A stretch of DNA of 64,000 bases, taken from NCBI GenBank assembly GCA_031976175.1, contig DALYLR010000006.1, positions 1 to 64,000 on the forward strand, read 5' to 3'. A program made the translations under genes and the position numbers. Source of the DNA: DMER01 sp003451645. GTDB taxonomy: Bacteria > Pseudomonadota > Alphaproteobacteria > Micropepsales > Micropepsaceae. Below the pieces are notes generated by a model that saw only the letters and a program-made list of their open reading frames with translations, did no database searches and was not told the DNA's origin. Shown here piece after piece: positions 33,435 to 41,937 of the stretch (the stretch's first letter is position 1; every line of letters begins with the position of its first letter).

Positions 33435-34631
33435 ATGACAAGAACCAACCGCAGCTGGCGCGACTGGCTGTGGCCGCGCGGCGCCCATGTGCCCGCGCAA
33501 GCGCCGGAGCACAAGCAGAGCAGGGCCGGTGCGCTGGTCGCACTCAGCTTGACCGGGCGGCCGGTCTGGACCCCGCGCGATTTTGAGCGGATGACGCAAG
33601 CGGGCTTTGCCCGCAATGCGGTCGCCTATCGCTGTGTACGGATGATTGCCGAGACGGCGGCCAGCGTGCCCTGGCTCTTGTTTGACGGGCGGACGGAATT
33701 GAGCGAGCACCCGCTGCTCCGCCTGCTGGACCGTCCGAACCCGGCAGAATCGGGTTCAAGCCTGATGGAGGCGTGGTACGGCCATCTGCAAACAGCCGGC
33801 AATGCCTATCTTGAGGCCGCCACGATTAGCGGGGAGGTGCGCGAACTTTACGCCCTGCGGCCAGACCGGATGAAAGTGATGCCAGGACCTGCCGGCTGGC
33901 CGCAAGGCTTTGAGTATACTGTCGGCGGACAAACGGCGCGCTTCCGGGCCGATTCGGATGGGTTCATGCCCATCCTGCACATGAAGCTCTTTAATCCGCT
34001 CAATGATCATTATGGCATGAGCCCGGCCGAGGCCGCGAGCACGGCGATCGATACGCATAATGCTGGCGCGGATTGGAACAAGGCGCTGCTGGACAATGGC
34101 GCGCGGCCCTCTGGCGCGCTGATCTACCGGGGTGCGAAAGACTCCCCAAACCTCAGCGATCAGCAATTCGAACGCCTGAAGGAGGAGCTCGAGGCGCAGT
34201 TCCAGGGGGCGCGCAATGCCGGGCGCCCCTTGCTGTTGGAAGGCGGGCTTGAGTGGCAAAGCCTCTCGCATTCACCGCAGGAATTGGACCTGAGCGGGGT
34301 GCGCTATGCGGCGGCGCGCGAGATCGCGCTGGCCTTTGGCGTGCCGCCGATGCTGCTCGGCATTCCGGGCGATGCGACCTACAACAATTACCGGGAGGCG
34401 AATTTGGCCTTTTGGCGCCAGACGGCACTGCCGCTTGTCGCCAAGACCGCGCAGGCGCTGACCAATTGGCTTCGGCCGCGCTTTGGCAGCACTTTGCGGC
34501 TGGCCTATGACACCGATGCGGTGGAGGCGCTGTCGGCAGAACGGGACGCGCTCTGGGACCGGGTGGGGCGTGCGGAGTTTCTGACCACGGATGAAAAGCG
34601 TTCGGCCACTGGCTATGGAAGCCTGATCTGA
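33435..34631 (+). CDS. GTA portal protein (g3, HK97 family)
   Basis: A 398-residue portal, the dodecameric ring at the capsid vertex through which DNA is packaged and the tail attaches. Recognisable HK97-portal blocks: AYRCVRMIAETAASVPWLLF, LLDRPNPAESGSSLMEAWYG, AYLEAATISGEVRELYALRP, FNPLNDHYGMSPAEAA and FGVPPMLLGIPGDATYNNY. It is preceded by leader element B and its terminator and ends exactly where the next gene starts (TGA-ATG). Confidence 0.93.
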   Translation: MTRTNRSWRDWLWPRGAHVPAQAPEHKQSRAGALVALSLTGRPVWTPRDFERMTQAGFARNAVAYRCVRMIAETAASVPWLLFDGRTELSEHPLLRLLDRPNPAESGSSLMEAWYGHLQTAGNAYLEAATISGEVRELYALRPDRMKVMPGPAGWPQGFEYTVGGQTARFRADSDGFMPILHMKLFNPLNDHYGMSPAEAASTAIDTHNAGADWNKALLDNGARPSGALIYRGAKDSPNLSDQQFERLKEELEAQFQGARNAGRPLLLEGGLEWQSLSHSPQELDLSGVRYAAAREIALAFGVPPMLLGIPGDATYNNYREANLAFWRQTALPLVAKTAQALTNWLRPRFGSTLRLAYDTDAVEALSAERDALWDRVGRAEFLTTDEKRSATGYGSLI

Positions 34632-34913
34632 ATGAGTGCAAGTGAACAGCGGCTGACCTTTGACCGGCGGGTGACGTTTGGCGTCCTGCTGGCGTTGGCG
34701 GTCCAGACCGGCATCGCACTCGTGTGGGCTGGCGAAGCGCATGAGCGTTTCATCAGGCTGGAGCGCGAGGTGGAGCGCCACATCGGCTTGAACGACAGGC
34801 TCGTGCGGGTGGAGGAGAAACTGAACGCCCTGCACGAAAGCGCGGTGCGGATTGAGGGCAAACTGGACCGGCAGACAGACGCCATGGGTCCGCGAGGCGA
34901 GCGGGTAAAGTAA
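34632..34913 (+). CDS. GTA g3.5-like small membrane/coiled-coil protein
   Basis: A 93-residue protein between portal and protease, the place of RcGTA g3.5, annotated there as a head-formation protein. It has one hydrophobic segment (FGVLLALAVQTGIALVWAG) and a coiled coil (RLEREVERHIGLNDRLVRVE, EEKLNALHESAVRIEGKLDR). Starts directly after the portal stop and ends 3 bases before the protease GTG. It could act in scaffolding or membrane contact; no direct evidence. Confidence 0.6.
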   Translation: MSASEQRLTFDRRVTFGVLLALAVQTGIALVWAGEAHERFIRLEREVERHIGLNDRLVRVEEKLNALHESAVRIEGKLDRQTDAMGPRGERVK

Positions 34914-35480
34914 GTGAATCAAAACGGCAGAACGCTAAGGCCGCCGGTCACCCGAAGCGGCGCGATCCCCTTTGAGCTGAAACAGACCCGCGAACCGCCA
35001 ATGGCGCAAATGGATGGCATTATTGAGGGCTATGCGAGCCTGTTCGGGGTCACCGATCAGGCTGGCGACCGGGTTGCGCCGGGCGCGTTTACACGCTCCC
35101 TCACCAAAAAGGGCGCCTCTGGCATCCGCATGTTGTACCAGCATCTGGCAGCTGAGCCTGTGGGCGTGTGGACACTGATCAAGGAAGACGCGCGCGGATT
35201 ATTCGTGCGCGGACGTCTGTTGGCCGGCATTGGCCGGGCACGAGAGGTCCTGGCACTGATCCGCGCTGGCGCCCTCGATGGGCTGTCGATCGGTTTCCGC
35301 ACCATAAATGCCGTGCGAAGGCCGGGTGAAACCGTTCGGACGCTGACCGAAATCGATCTGTGGGAGGTGTCCGTCGTGACCTTCCCCATGCTGGACGCCG
35401 CGCGGGTTACAAGCGTCAAGGCCCGCGCGGACATGTGTTTCAAGACGCGCACCCCACACCTTAGAGAAGGACGACCCTGA
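34914..35480 (+). CDS. GTA prohead protease (g4, HK97 family)
   Basis: A 188-residue HK97-type serine protease which trims the capsid protein during maturation. Core blocks: IIEGYASLFGVTDQAGDRVA, GAFTRSL, MLYQHLAAEPVGVW (catalytic His), ALDGLSIGFRT (catalytic Ser region) and the EIDLWEVSVVTFPM signature. GTG start follows a TAA; its TGA overlaps the capsid ATG. Confidence 0.92.
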   Translation: MNQNGRTLRPPVTRSGAIPFELKQTREPPMAQMDGIIEGYASLFGVTDQAGDRVAPGAFTRSLTKKGASGIRMLYQHLAAEPVGVWTLIKEDARGLFVRGRLLAGIGRAREVLALIRAGALDGLSIGFRTINAVRRPGETVRTLTEIDLWEVSVVTFPMLDAARVTSVKARADMCFKTRTPHLREGRP

Positions 35481-36718
35481 TGGACGCAGATGGAAATCTC
35501 GAAACCAAGGCGGGCAGCGCACGCGCGCATGAGCCCGGCACCACCCACAACATCTGGGAGGAGTTCAAGGCCGCCAATGATCAGCGCCTGGATGAGATTG
35601 AGCGCCGGTTGAGCGCCGACGTCCTTCTGGAAGAAAAGGTGGAGCGGCTGAACCGCGCCTTGGACACACAGAAACAAGCGCTTGACGAGATGGCGCTGAG
35701 CGCGCGCCGCCCGCAGCTCGATGGCGTGCGCACAGACCGTGCGGGTATGGAGCACAAGGCCGCGTGGGACGCCTATATGCGTAAAGGTGACAGCAGCACT
35801 GTCAGCCGGATTGAACTGAAGTCGGCACACGGACAATCCGGGCCCGATGGCGGCTATCTGGTGCCCAGCGAAACGGAGGCCATGATCGACAAATTGATGG
35901 CCAAGATCTCGCCCGTGCGCGCCATCGCCTCGGTGCGACAGATTTCGGCCGCGAGCTTCAAAAAGCCCTTTGCCACCACAGGCGCCGCGGCGGGCTGGGT
36001 CGGCGAAGTGCAGGCCCGCACGGAGACGGCGACGCCCGCACTATCGGTCATCGAGTTTCCTGCGATGGAGCTCTATGCGATGCCGGCCGCCACGCAGTCT
36101 TTGCTCGACGATACCTATGTCAATGTCGAACAGTGGCTCGCGGACGAAGTGCAGACCGAGTTCGCGGAACAGGAGGGCCAGGCCTTCATTAGCGGGGATG
36201 GCGTGAACCGGCCGCGTGGCCTGACCACCTATCCCTTTGTGGCCAATGCCAGCTGGTCTTGGGGCAAGGTGGGCTATATCGCCACCGGCAATGCGGGGGA
36301 TTTCGCAGCGTCCAACCCCTCAGACAGCCTGATCGACCTGATCTATGCGGTGCGTCAGTCCTATCGCATGAACGGGCGCTGGCTCATGAACCGGACGACG
36401 CAGGCGAAGATCCGTAAGCTGAGGGATGGCGATGGCACCTATCTGTGGCAGCCGTCGAGTATTGCTGGCGAACCGGCGACATTGATGGGCTTCCCGGTGG
36501 CGGAGGCGGAAGACATGCCGGACATCGCGGCCAATTCCTACGCGGTGCTCTTTGGCGACTTCCAGCGCGGCTACCTTGTTGTTGACCGGGCGGGTGTGCG
36601 GGTCTTGCGCGATCCCTACAGCGCCAAACCCTATGTGCTGTTCTACACCACCAAGCGCGTCGGCGGCGGCATTCAGAATTTCGAGGCCATCAAGGCGATG
36701 AAATTCGCCGCATCCTAA
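35480..36718 (+). CDS. GTA major capsid protein (g5, HK97 fold)
   Basis: A 412-residue HK97-fold shell protein. Residues ~15-85 form a coiled-coil scaffold (KAANDQRLDEIERRLSADVL to LDTQKQALDEMALSARR) that the protease should remove; the fold proper starts near MEHKAAWDAYMRKGD. Typical blocks: SGPDGGYLVPSETE-like sequence, AVRQISA-type A domain entry, FISGDGVNRPRGL and LFGDFQRGYLVVDRAGVRVL. Start overlaps the protease stop. Full length and intact. Confidence 0.94.
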   Translation: MDADGNLETKAGSARAHEPGTTHNIWEEFKAANDQRLDEIERRLSADVLLEEKVERLNRALDTQKQALDEMALSARRPQLDGVRTDRAGMEHKAAWDAYMRKGDSSTVSRIELKSAHGQSGPDGGYLVPSETEAMIDKLMAKISPVRAIASVRQISAASFKKPFATTGAAAGWVGEVQARTETATPALSVIEFPAMELYAMPAATQSLLDDTYVNVEQWLADEVQTEFAEQEGQAFISGDGVNRPRGLTTYPFVANASWSWGKVGYIATGNAGDFAASNPSDSLIDLIYAVRQSYRMNGRWLMNRTTQAKIRKLRDGDGTYLWQPSSIAGEPATLMGFPVAEAEDMPDIAANSYAVLFGDFQRGYLVVDRAGVRVLRDPYSAKPYVLFYTTKRVGGGIQNFEAIKAMKFAAS

Positions 36719-36755
36719 AACCGTCAACCATCCATCAGTATAAGGAGTAGAGCCT

Positions 36756-37178
36756 ATGCGTGACCTCGTCACCAGCATCCATCCCTTGCGCGCCATCAGC
36801 CCGCAATCGGTCAGCGACAACACCGCCCTGACCAGTCAGATCATCGACAAACAGGGCTATGACAGCCTGACCTTTGTGATCGCCACGGGGTCGCTCGCCG
36901 ATGCGGACGCGACCTTTGCGGTCAGCGTTGAACATGGCGATCAGGCCAATCTGTCCGATGCGGCAGTGGCCGCCGCGGCCGACCTCATCGGCACCATAGC
37001 GGAGGCCAACTTCACCTTTGCCGATGACGATGAGACCCGAAAGATCGGCTACCAGGGTGCAAAGCGATACGTCCGTATCAAGATCACGCCCGCCAATAAC
37101 AGCGGCGCCGCAAATCTGGCCGCGGTCGCCGTTCTGGGCCATCCCCACATTGCGCCCACGCCTGGCGTCCCGGTTTAA
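36756..37178 (+). CDS. GTA-borne protein of unknown function next to the head-spike genes
   Basis: A 140-residue soluble, beta-rich protein (TSQIIDKQGYDSLTFVIATG, RKIGYQGAKRYVRIKITPAN, LAAVAVLGHPHIAP). Such small proteins after the capsid gene are often head decoration or spike-associated proteins in tailed phages. It is not part of the RcGTA core cluster. AAGGAG stands before its ATG, and the spike base gene follows 15 bases later. Decoration role is inferred from position only. Confidence 0.55.
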   Translation: MRDLVTSIHPLRAISPQSVSDNTALTSQIIDKQGYDSLTFVIATGSLADADATFAVSVEHGDQANLSDAAVAAAADLIGTIAEANFTFADDDETRKIGYQGAKRYVRIKITPANNSGAANLAAVAVLGHPHIAPTPGVPV

Positions 37179-37193
37179 GCGAGGGGAATACCT

Positions 37194-37460
37194 ATGCCTG
37201 ACACCTTTTCATCTCATGGCGCGGGGCTTGAAAGCCCCGCTTTTGATGCCGTCAGCATCGTGCCGCACGACACGAATGACCTCGCATTCACCGCCCGCGG
37301 GCTCTATGTGGGCGGCGATGGTGATGTCGTGGCGCTGCTCAAGGGCGACACGGTCGCGGTCACGTTCAAAAACGTCCTTGCAGGGAGCATTCTTCCGGTC
37401 AGCGCCAAACGGGTCTTGGCCACAGGCACAACTGCCACGCACCTTGTGGCGCTGTGGTAA
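37194..37460 (+). CDS. GTA head-spike base protein (GhsA/Rcc01079-like)
   Basis: An 88-residue protein matching the spike base family named after Rhodobacter capsulatus Rcc01079: FSSHGAGLESPAFDAVSI, the ARGLYVGGDGDVVALL core, VTFKNVLAGSILPVSAKRVL and the end LATGTTATHLVALW. In R. capsulatus this protein anchors fibres on the GTA capsid, which bind the recipient capsule. There it is encoded far from the main cluster; here it lies between capsid and adaptor. Confidence 0.8.
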   Translation: MPDTFSSHGAGLESPAFDAVSIVPHDTNDLAFTARGLYVGGDGDVVALLKGDTVAVTFKNVLAGSILPVSAKRVLATGTTATHLVALW

Positions 37461-37482
37461 CCGGCCGATTAGGAGGCGCCTT

Positions 37483-38778
37483 GTGAAACTGTCTCTGGGT
37501 GTGAGCCCCGGCTCTGGCCGGCGCGTGTGGCGCAGCCATGATGGCCTGGGCCTAGATTTCCTCAAACGCCAGTTTTTCGTTAAGCCAACCGGCGTCACGG
37601 CCACGCGCACGCGCAATGTGCTGGACCTGTTCACATGGTCGAGCTCGACAAAATATGTGCGAAATGCGGCCGGGGTCATTGCGGCAAGCGGGGCGAATGC
37701 TCCGGCGTTTGACCATACAATTGCGGGATCACCATTGGGGATACTGATCGAGAAGGCCTCAACAAATCTCGTTCTTCAGAGTGGCGATTTTTCCTCGGCC
37801 AGTTGGGCAAAGGTGACCGGTGGCGCAGGCGTGCTGCCCGCCATCACGCATAATGACGCCGTGGCGCCAGACGGAGCTGTGGCGGCGGACCGGATCGATC
37901 TTTCAATCCCCGCAGGCAGTGCAAACACCACCGACTTCTCCAGAGTGGCGCAAGGGCCGGCGACGGCGGCGGGGCAGGCCTATACGGGCTCGCTGTGGAT
38001 CAAAGCGGCAACTTTGGCCGATGTTGGAAAGGTGATCCTGTTCCGGCACGCGGGCTGGTCATCCTATCTTGCCCATGTTTTGACCGCCGATTGGCAGCGC
38101 GTGTCAACCACAGAAACGGCAGCGGGATCCACCGCCGACATGCAAATTGGCTTGCGCGGCGGGTTCGGTCTGCCAGGCGGACAATCAGCGGTCAGTGCGC
38201 ATGTTTGGGGCGCGCAACTGGAACTCGGGAGCATACCGACCTCCTATATCCCCACCACGACCGCCGCAGTGACACGCAATGGCGATGTCATCCGGCGCGT
38301 GCTGGGCGCAGAGCTGGACAAGAGCAACCTTATCCTTGCGGCCGAATTTTCGATCGACCGCGCCAGTGGCTCGGACGGCAGTTTTCAGCAAGCGATCGCA
38401 TCGATTGTCGATGCAGCCATCACGGGAAGCGACTGGGCCATTCTGTACACAACGACGCTGGCGCGGGCCTCTTTCCGGAAAAATGGCGCGACCGAGAATT
38501 TCGGCCAGTCCGGAACGCTGACGCATAATGGCGCGATCAGCAAACAGGCGATCGGGTTCACCAATCTTGCGACCTTTGGTGCCGTGAACGGAACAACATT
38601 TCTGATTGACGACACGGGCACGGCACCATCCGCGCCGCTGACCAACCTCGCAACCTTGCAACTCGGTGAATTTTTGACCGGGGCCTCAAATCCCGCCGGG
38701 CGGCGCATTCATCTGCGGGCCCTGTCGCTCTATCCTCAGACGCCGGATCAAGCGCGCCTGAACGCTCTAACAGTGTAA
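37483..38778 (+). CDS. GTA head-spike fibre protein (GhsB-like)
   Basis: A 431-residue protein directly after the spike base gene, starting at GTG six bases after AGGAGG. The N-terminal ~80 residues (LDFLKRQFFVKPTGVTATR to YVRNAAGVIAASGANAPAFD) and the middle beta-sandwich (ILIEKASTNLVLQSGDF, SYLAHVLTADWQRVSTTETA, VWGAQLELGSIPTSYIPTTT) match phage head-spike fibre and carbohydrate-binding modules. The C-terminal ~170 residues look like a concanavalin/laminin-G-like domain. Likely binds a surface polysaccharide of the recipient cell. Confidence 0.75.
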   Translation: MKLSLGVSPGSGRRVWRSHDGLGLDFLKRQFFVKPTGVTATRTRNVLDLFTWSSSTKYVRNAAGVIAASGANAPAFDHTIAGSPLGILIEKASTNLVLQSGDFSSASWAKVTGGAGVLPAITHNDAVAPDGAVAADRIDLSIPAGSANTTDFSRVAQGPATAAGQAYTGSLWIKAATLADVGKVILFRHAGWSSYLAHVLTADWQRVSTTETAAGSTADMQIGLRGGFGLPGGQSAVSAHVWGAQLELGSIPTSYIPTTTAAVTRNGDVIRRVLGAELDKSNLILAAEFSIDRASGSDGSFQQAIASIVDAAITGSDWAILYTTTLARASFRKNGATENFGQSGTLTHNGAISKQAIGFTNLATFGAVNGTTFLIDDTGTAPSAPLTNLATLQLGEFLTGASNPAGRRIHLRALSLYPQTPDQARLNALTV

Positions 38779-38787
38779 GGACATTCG

Positions 38788-39174
38788 ATGGTGTACTATC
38801 TGACGGCGTCCACGGAAGAGCAAATGCGGACGGTTCTGACCACGCTCTATGAGGCTGCGTTGAACGCCGAATTGCCGGCCGACCCTGAGACGGGTGAAAA
38901 GCAAGTGCCGCAGAATGACGGCCATATTCAGTACCATCATCTGTTCACGGATTGGATCATGACGCCAGGTGTTCCGCGTACGGATGGAGAACCCGGATGG
39001 GCACAAGCGCCCGTGCTGAAGCCAGGTTTTCACTGCGCGCTCGGGATTTGGCAAACGCCAGAAAACCCGCAAGGCATCATTGGCCCCCTTGATACCGCGA
39101 CATTGCAGGGCGCGGGCATCGAGGTTCTGCGGGCGGATGAGATCGACACGGCCTACCTGCCGAAATTTCAGTGA
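38788..39174 (+). CDS. GTA-borne protein of unknown function after the spike fibre gene
   Basis: A 128-residue soluble protein (VYYLTASTEEQMRTVLTTLY, GHIQYHHLFTDWIMTPGVPR, KPGFHCALGIWQTPENPQGI). No family recognised. Its place directly after the spike fibre suggests a spike component or folding helper, but this is inference. Ribosome site is weak; the next gene starts 24 bases on. Confidence 0.5.
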   Translation: MVYYLTASTEEQMRTVLTTLYEAALNAELPADPETGEKQVPQNDGHIQYHHLFTDWIMTPGVPRTDGEPGWAQAPVLKPGFHCALGIWQTPENPQGIIGPLDTATLQGAGIEVLRADEIDTAYLPKFQ

Positions 39175-39198
39175 GCCGAGACAACACAAGGCACATCC

Positions 39199-39759
39199 AT
39201 GCAATTGAACCGCATCACGGCGCCGGCGGCCGAGCCCGTAACCTTGGCCGAAGCCAAGGCGCATGCCCGTATCGATATCGCCGATGATGACGCTCTGATC
39301 ACCCGGTGCATCGCGGCCGCGCGTGAATGGGTTGAGGCCGAAACTGGCCGTGCACTGATGACCCAGACCTGGCGCCTGACCTTGGATGCCTGGCCGGATG
39401 GCGGCGCGGTGATCTTGCGGCGCCCGCCGGTGCAATCGGTCGCGGAGATCCGGACCTTCACGGCCGGCGGCGTGGCGGCAATTTGGGTTGCCTCGAACTA
39501 CGGATTGGCTCTGGGCCGCGAGCCGCAAGCGCTCATGAGAGTGTCCGCGGCCTGGCCGGTGCCGGGCCGTACGCGGGCAGGGATCGAAATCGACATTACC
39601 TGTGGTTATGGCGCTCTGCCTACGGATGTTCCAGCAGTCTTGCGCCAGGCGGTACTGGTCCAGACGGCACGGCTCTATGCCCGGCGAGGTGAGGACGAGG
39701 CGGCGGCGCCACTGGATGTGCTCGCGATGATCGCCCCATACCGGGTGATCACGCTGTGA
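39199..39759 (+). CDS. GTA head-tail connector/adaptor (g6)
   Basis: A 186-residue adaptor of the phage gp6-like connector family: VTLAEAKAHARIDIADDDAL, IAAAREWVEAETGRALMTQT, then IEIDITCGYGALPTDVPAVL and the helical end VLVQTARLYARRGED. It forms a ring under the portal. Its stop overlaps the start of g7 (GTGA). Confidence 0.88.
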   Translation: MQLNRITAPAAEPVTLAEAKAHARIDIADDDALITRCIAAAREWVEAETGRALMTQTWRLTLDAWPDGGAVILRRPPVQSVAEIRTFTAGGVAAIWVASNYGLALGREPQALMRVSAAWPVPGRTRAGIEIDITCGYGALPTDVPAVLRQAVLVQTARLYARRGEDEAAAPLDVLAMIAPYRVITL

Positions 39760-40076
39760 TCGGACGGATGACCGAGCGCATACAGATTGCGGCGCGCCTG
39801 CGCACGCCCGACGCTGGTGGCGGGGCGGTGCTGAGTTGGACCGTGATTGCCACCGTCTGGGCACAGATCGAGGTTTTGTCGAGCGGTGAAAGTTCCGGCG
39901 ACGAGGGCCGCCAGCATATTGCCCGTTACCGGCTAACCGTCCGGCGGCGGAGCGATATCGCAGCGGGGCAAAGCGCCGTGTGGCGCGGCCGCCGGCTCTA
40001 TTTGCGCGGGCTGGAGGATGCCGGACCGCAACAGCCATTCGTGGTGATTACGGCCGATGATGGGGATCCGTTGTGA
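39756..40076 (+). CDS. GTA head closure protein (g7, SPP1 gp16-like)
   Basis: A 106-residue head-tail joining protein: MTERIQIAARLRTPDAGGGA, VIATVWAQIEVLSSGE, HIARYRLTVRRRSDI, GRRLYLRGLED. It should plug and seal the connector after packaging. GTG start overlaps the g6 stop; the internal ATG (MTERIQ) is an alternative. Stop overlaps the g8 GTG. Confidence 0.88.
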   Translation: MIGRMTERIQIAARLRTPDAGGGAVLSWTVIATVWAQIEVLSSGESSGDEGRQHIARYRLTVRRRSDIAAGQSAVWRGRRLYLRGLEDAGPQQPFVVITADDGDPL

Positions 40077-40480
40077 GTGCGAATTTGGCTCTGCATGACG
40101 CCATCTTTGGGGCGTTAGCTGCGGATGCAACCATGAAGACTTTGTTGGGCGATCCGGTGCGCCTCTATGACGATCCCCCGCATGACGCGATCTTTCCCTA
40201 CGCCGTTTTTGGTGATGGCACGCAGTCCGACAGCAGCAGCGTCACGGGCGATATGAGTGAGCACAGAGTATTGATCCATGTCTGGTCGCGCTATGCGGGG
40301 CGCCGGGAGGTGAAGCAAATCGCCGGCCGTATACGGACGGTGTTGCACGACGCGCCCTTGGTGTTAACGGAGCACACTCTGATCAACCTGCGCTGTGAGA
40401 CCATCGAGTTTTCACGGGCCCGCGATGGCCGCGCCTATCACGCTCTCGCGCGCTTTCGCGCTGTGACCGAAACGCCCTGA
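40073..40480 (+). CDS. GTA tail terminator/completion protein (g8, DUF3168)
   Basis: A 135-residue DUF3168 protein: ALHDAIFGALAADATMKTLL, RLYDDPPHDAIFPYAVFGDG, VLIHVWSRYAGRREVKQIAG and the closing RAYHALARFRAVTE. It caps the head-proximal end of the tail tube. GTG start overlaps the preceding stop. Confidence 0.9.
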   Translation: MSANLALHDAIFGALAADATMKTLLGDPVRLYDDPPHDAIFPYAVFGDGTQSDSSSVTGDMSEHRVLIHVWSRYAGRREVKQIAGRIRTVLHDAPLVLTEHTLINLRCETIEFSRARDGRAYHALARFRAVTETP

Positions 40481-40498
40481 CAACCAAGAGGACCATCA

Positions 40499-40912
40499 AT
40501 GGCGGCTCAAAAAGGCAAGGCGCTGCTCCTGAAAATTGGGAGCGGCGATCCGGTGATCTATACGACCATGGCGGGTTTGCGCCTGACACGGCTGACGCTG
40601 AATGCGGATACAATTGACACGACAAATGCCGATAGTGCGAGCGAGTGGCGTGAACTCCTGGGCGGGGCGGGGGTGAAGTCCGCCAACGTTTCCGGCCAGG
40701 GCGTATTCAAGGACAGCGCGACGGATGCAACCTTGCGCACCGTGTTCTTCTCGCAATCGGTCAACCCCTATCAGGTCATCATCCCCGACTTTGGCACGAT
40801 TGCAGGTGACTTTATCATTTCGCAGCTGGAATACGCTGGCGAATACAAGGGCGAAGTGACCTTTGCCTTGAGCCTGGCGTCGGCAGGGGCGCTCTCCTTC
40901 ACGGTCATCTAG
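40499..40912 (+). CDS. GTA major tail tube protein (g9, TP901-1 family)
   Basis: A 137-residue tail tube subunit: KALLLKIGSGDPVIYTTMAG, TIDTTNADSASEWRELLGGA, VKSANVSGQGVFKDSATDAT, LEYAGEYKGEVTFALSLASA. It polymerises into the siphovirus-like tube. Good ribosome site (AAGAGG) before the ATG. Confidence 0.92.
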   Translation: MAAQKGKALLLKIGSGDPVIYTTMAGLRLTRLTLNADTIDTTNADSASEWRELLGGAGVKSANVSGQGVFKDSATDATLRTVFFSQSVNPYQVIIPDFGTIAGDFIISQLEYAGEYKGEVTFALSLASAGALSFTVI

Positions 40913-40914
40913 GT

Positions 40915-41226
40915 ATGAACAGTGTACTGATCAATGCCGCGCGCGGCGAAGTGCCTCTGACGATTGGGGGACGGACATACCGGCTATGCCTGACCCTGGG
41001 TGCACTTGCGCAGCTCGAAGAGGCGTTTGGAGCGCCAGACTTGGACGCATTGGGTGCCCGGCTGAATGCGCCGTCGATGCGCGACTTGCTCCTTGTGCTG
41101 AGGGCTCTGCTGGCCGGCGGCGGCGAGGCCGTGAGCGATGAAGAATTGGCGCAATGGCCCATGGATATCAAAGCGATTGCCGCAGCGATCGCAGAAACAT
41201 TCGGGCGGAGTGGACTCGGCGCATGA
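40915..41226 (+). CDS. GTA gp10 family protein (tail assembly chaperone)
   Basis: A 103-residue protein of the GTA gp10 family, nearly restricted to GTAs and their relatives: LTIGGRTYRLCLTLGALAQL, then LEEAFGAPDLDALGARL and RDLLLVLRALLAGGGEAVSD. Acts with the next small gene as a tail chaperone. Starts 2 bases after g9 and overlaps the next gene by 4. Confidence 0.9.
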   Translation: MNSVLINAARGEVPLTIGGRTYRLCLTLGALAQLEEAFGAPDLDALGARLNAPSMRDLLLVLRALLAGGGEAVSDEELAQWPMDIKAIAAAIAETFGRSGLGA

Positions 41227-41420
41227 CCACCAGACCTGGGGCATTTCCGTGGCGCCAGTGGATGCGCGATGCGGCGCGCCAGTTTCATGTTCCGCCTACG
41301 GAGTTCTGGTCTTTGAGCCTGCGTGAATGGCGCACACTGACGGCGCCGGATGAGGCACCTGGGCTTGGTCAAGACGAGTTGGATCAATTGATGCGGAGAT
41401 ATCCTGATGTGCCCCGATGA
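41223..41420 (+). CDS. GTA small tail assembly chaperone (rcc01693-like, g10.1)
   Basis: A 65-residue protein: FPWRQWMRDAARQFHVPPTE, FWSLSLREWRTLTAP and the end LDQLMRRYPD. This is the small chaperone family found between GTA g10 and the tape measure, comparable to the downstream frame of phage tail-chaperone pairs. Its ATG overlaps the gp10 stop (ATGA), so it is coupled rather than made by frameshift. Confidence 0.82.
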   Translation: MTTRPGAFPWRQWMRDAARQFHVPPTEFWSLSLREWRTLTAPDEAPGLGQDELDQLMRRYPDVPR

Positions 41421-41928
41421 GATCGAGACCGGTGTTGAGGCCGCAGGCAGAGCGTTTCAGGACGGTCTTGCCGCCCCGGCCATTGAGGCGGGTGCGGTCA
41501 TCCGCGCGGCGATGCGCGAGACGGCCGAGACCATTGAGGACGTCCTGGTCAAAGCGACAAGGACTGGCCGGTTGAGCTTCGCGGACATGGCGCGCAGCGT
41601 CGCGGCGGATCTGGGCCGGATTGCACTCAACCGCTTTGTTACGCAGCCTTTGGCCAATGTTCTGACAACCGCCGTGGGCGGATTATTCGGCGGCGCGCGG
41701 GCGCAGGGCGGTCCGGTTGATCCGGGCCGGGCCTACCTTGTCGGAGAGCAGGGGCCGGAACTCTTCGTGCCCGGAGCATCAGGAACCGTTCTGCCGCATG
41801 GCTTTGGCGGGCGGGGCCAAGTGACGATCAATGTTCATGCGCGCGACATGGAGAGTTTCCGGAGGTCGCAGTCTCAGATCGCGGGCCTCATGCAGCGGCT
41901 CGGCAGCCGCGGCGCGCGAAATCTTTAG
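41407..41928 (+). CDS. GTA tape measure protein (g11), very short
   Basis: A 173-residue tape measure, shorter than RcGTA g11 (about 220). It has an N-terminal helix (VEAAGRAFQDGLAAPAIEAG), FADMARSVAADLGRIALNRF, a hydrophobic VLTTAVGGLFGGARA, and the C-terminal AYLVGEQGPELFVPGASGTV signature of phage minor tail proteins. It overlaps the chaperone by 14 bases. Tape length sets tail length, so a short tail is predicted. Confidence 0.85.
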   Translation: MCPDEIETGVEAAGRAFQDGLAAPAIEAGAVIRAAMRETAETIEDVLVKATRTGRLSFADMARSVAADLGRIALNRFVTQPLANVLTTAVGGLFGGARAQGGPVDPGRAYLVGEQGPELFVPGASGTVLPHGFGGRGQVTINVHARDMESFRRSQSQIAGLMQRLGSRGARNL

Positions 41929-41937
41929 GGGCCAGAA

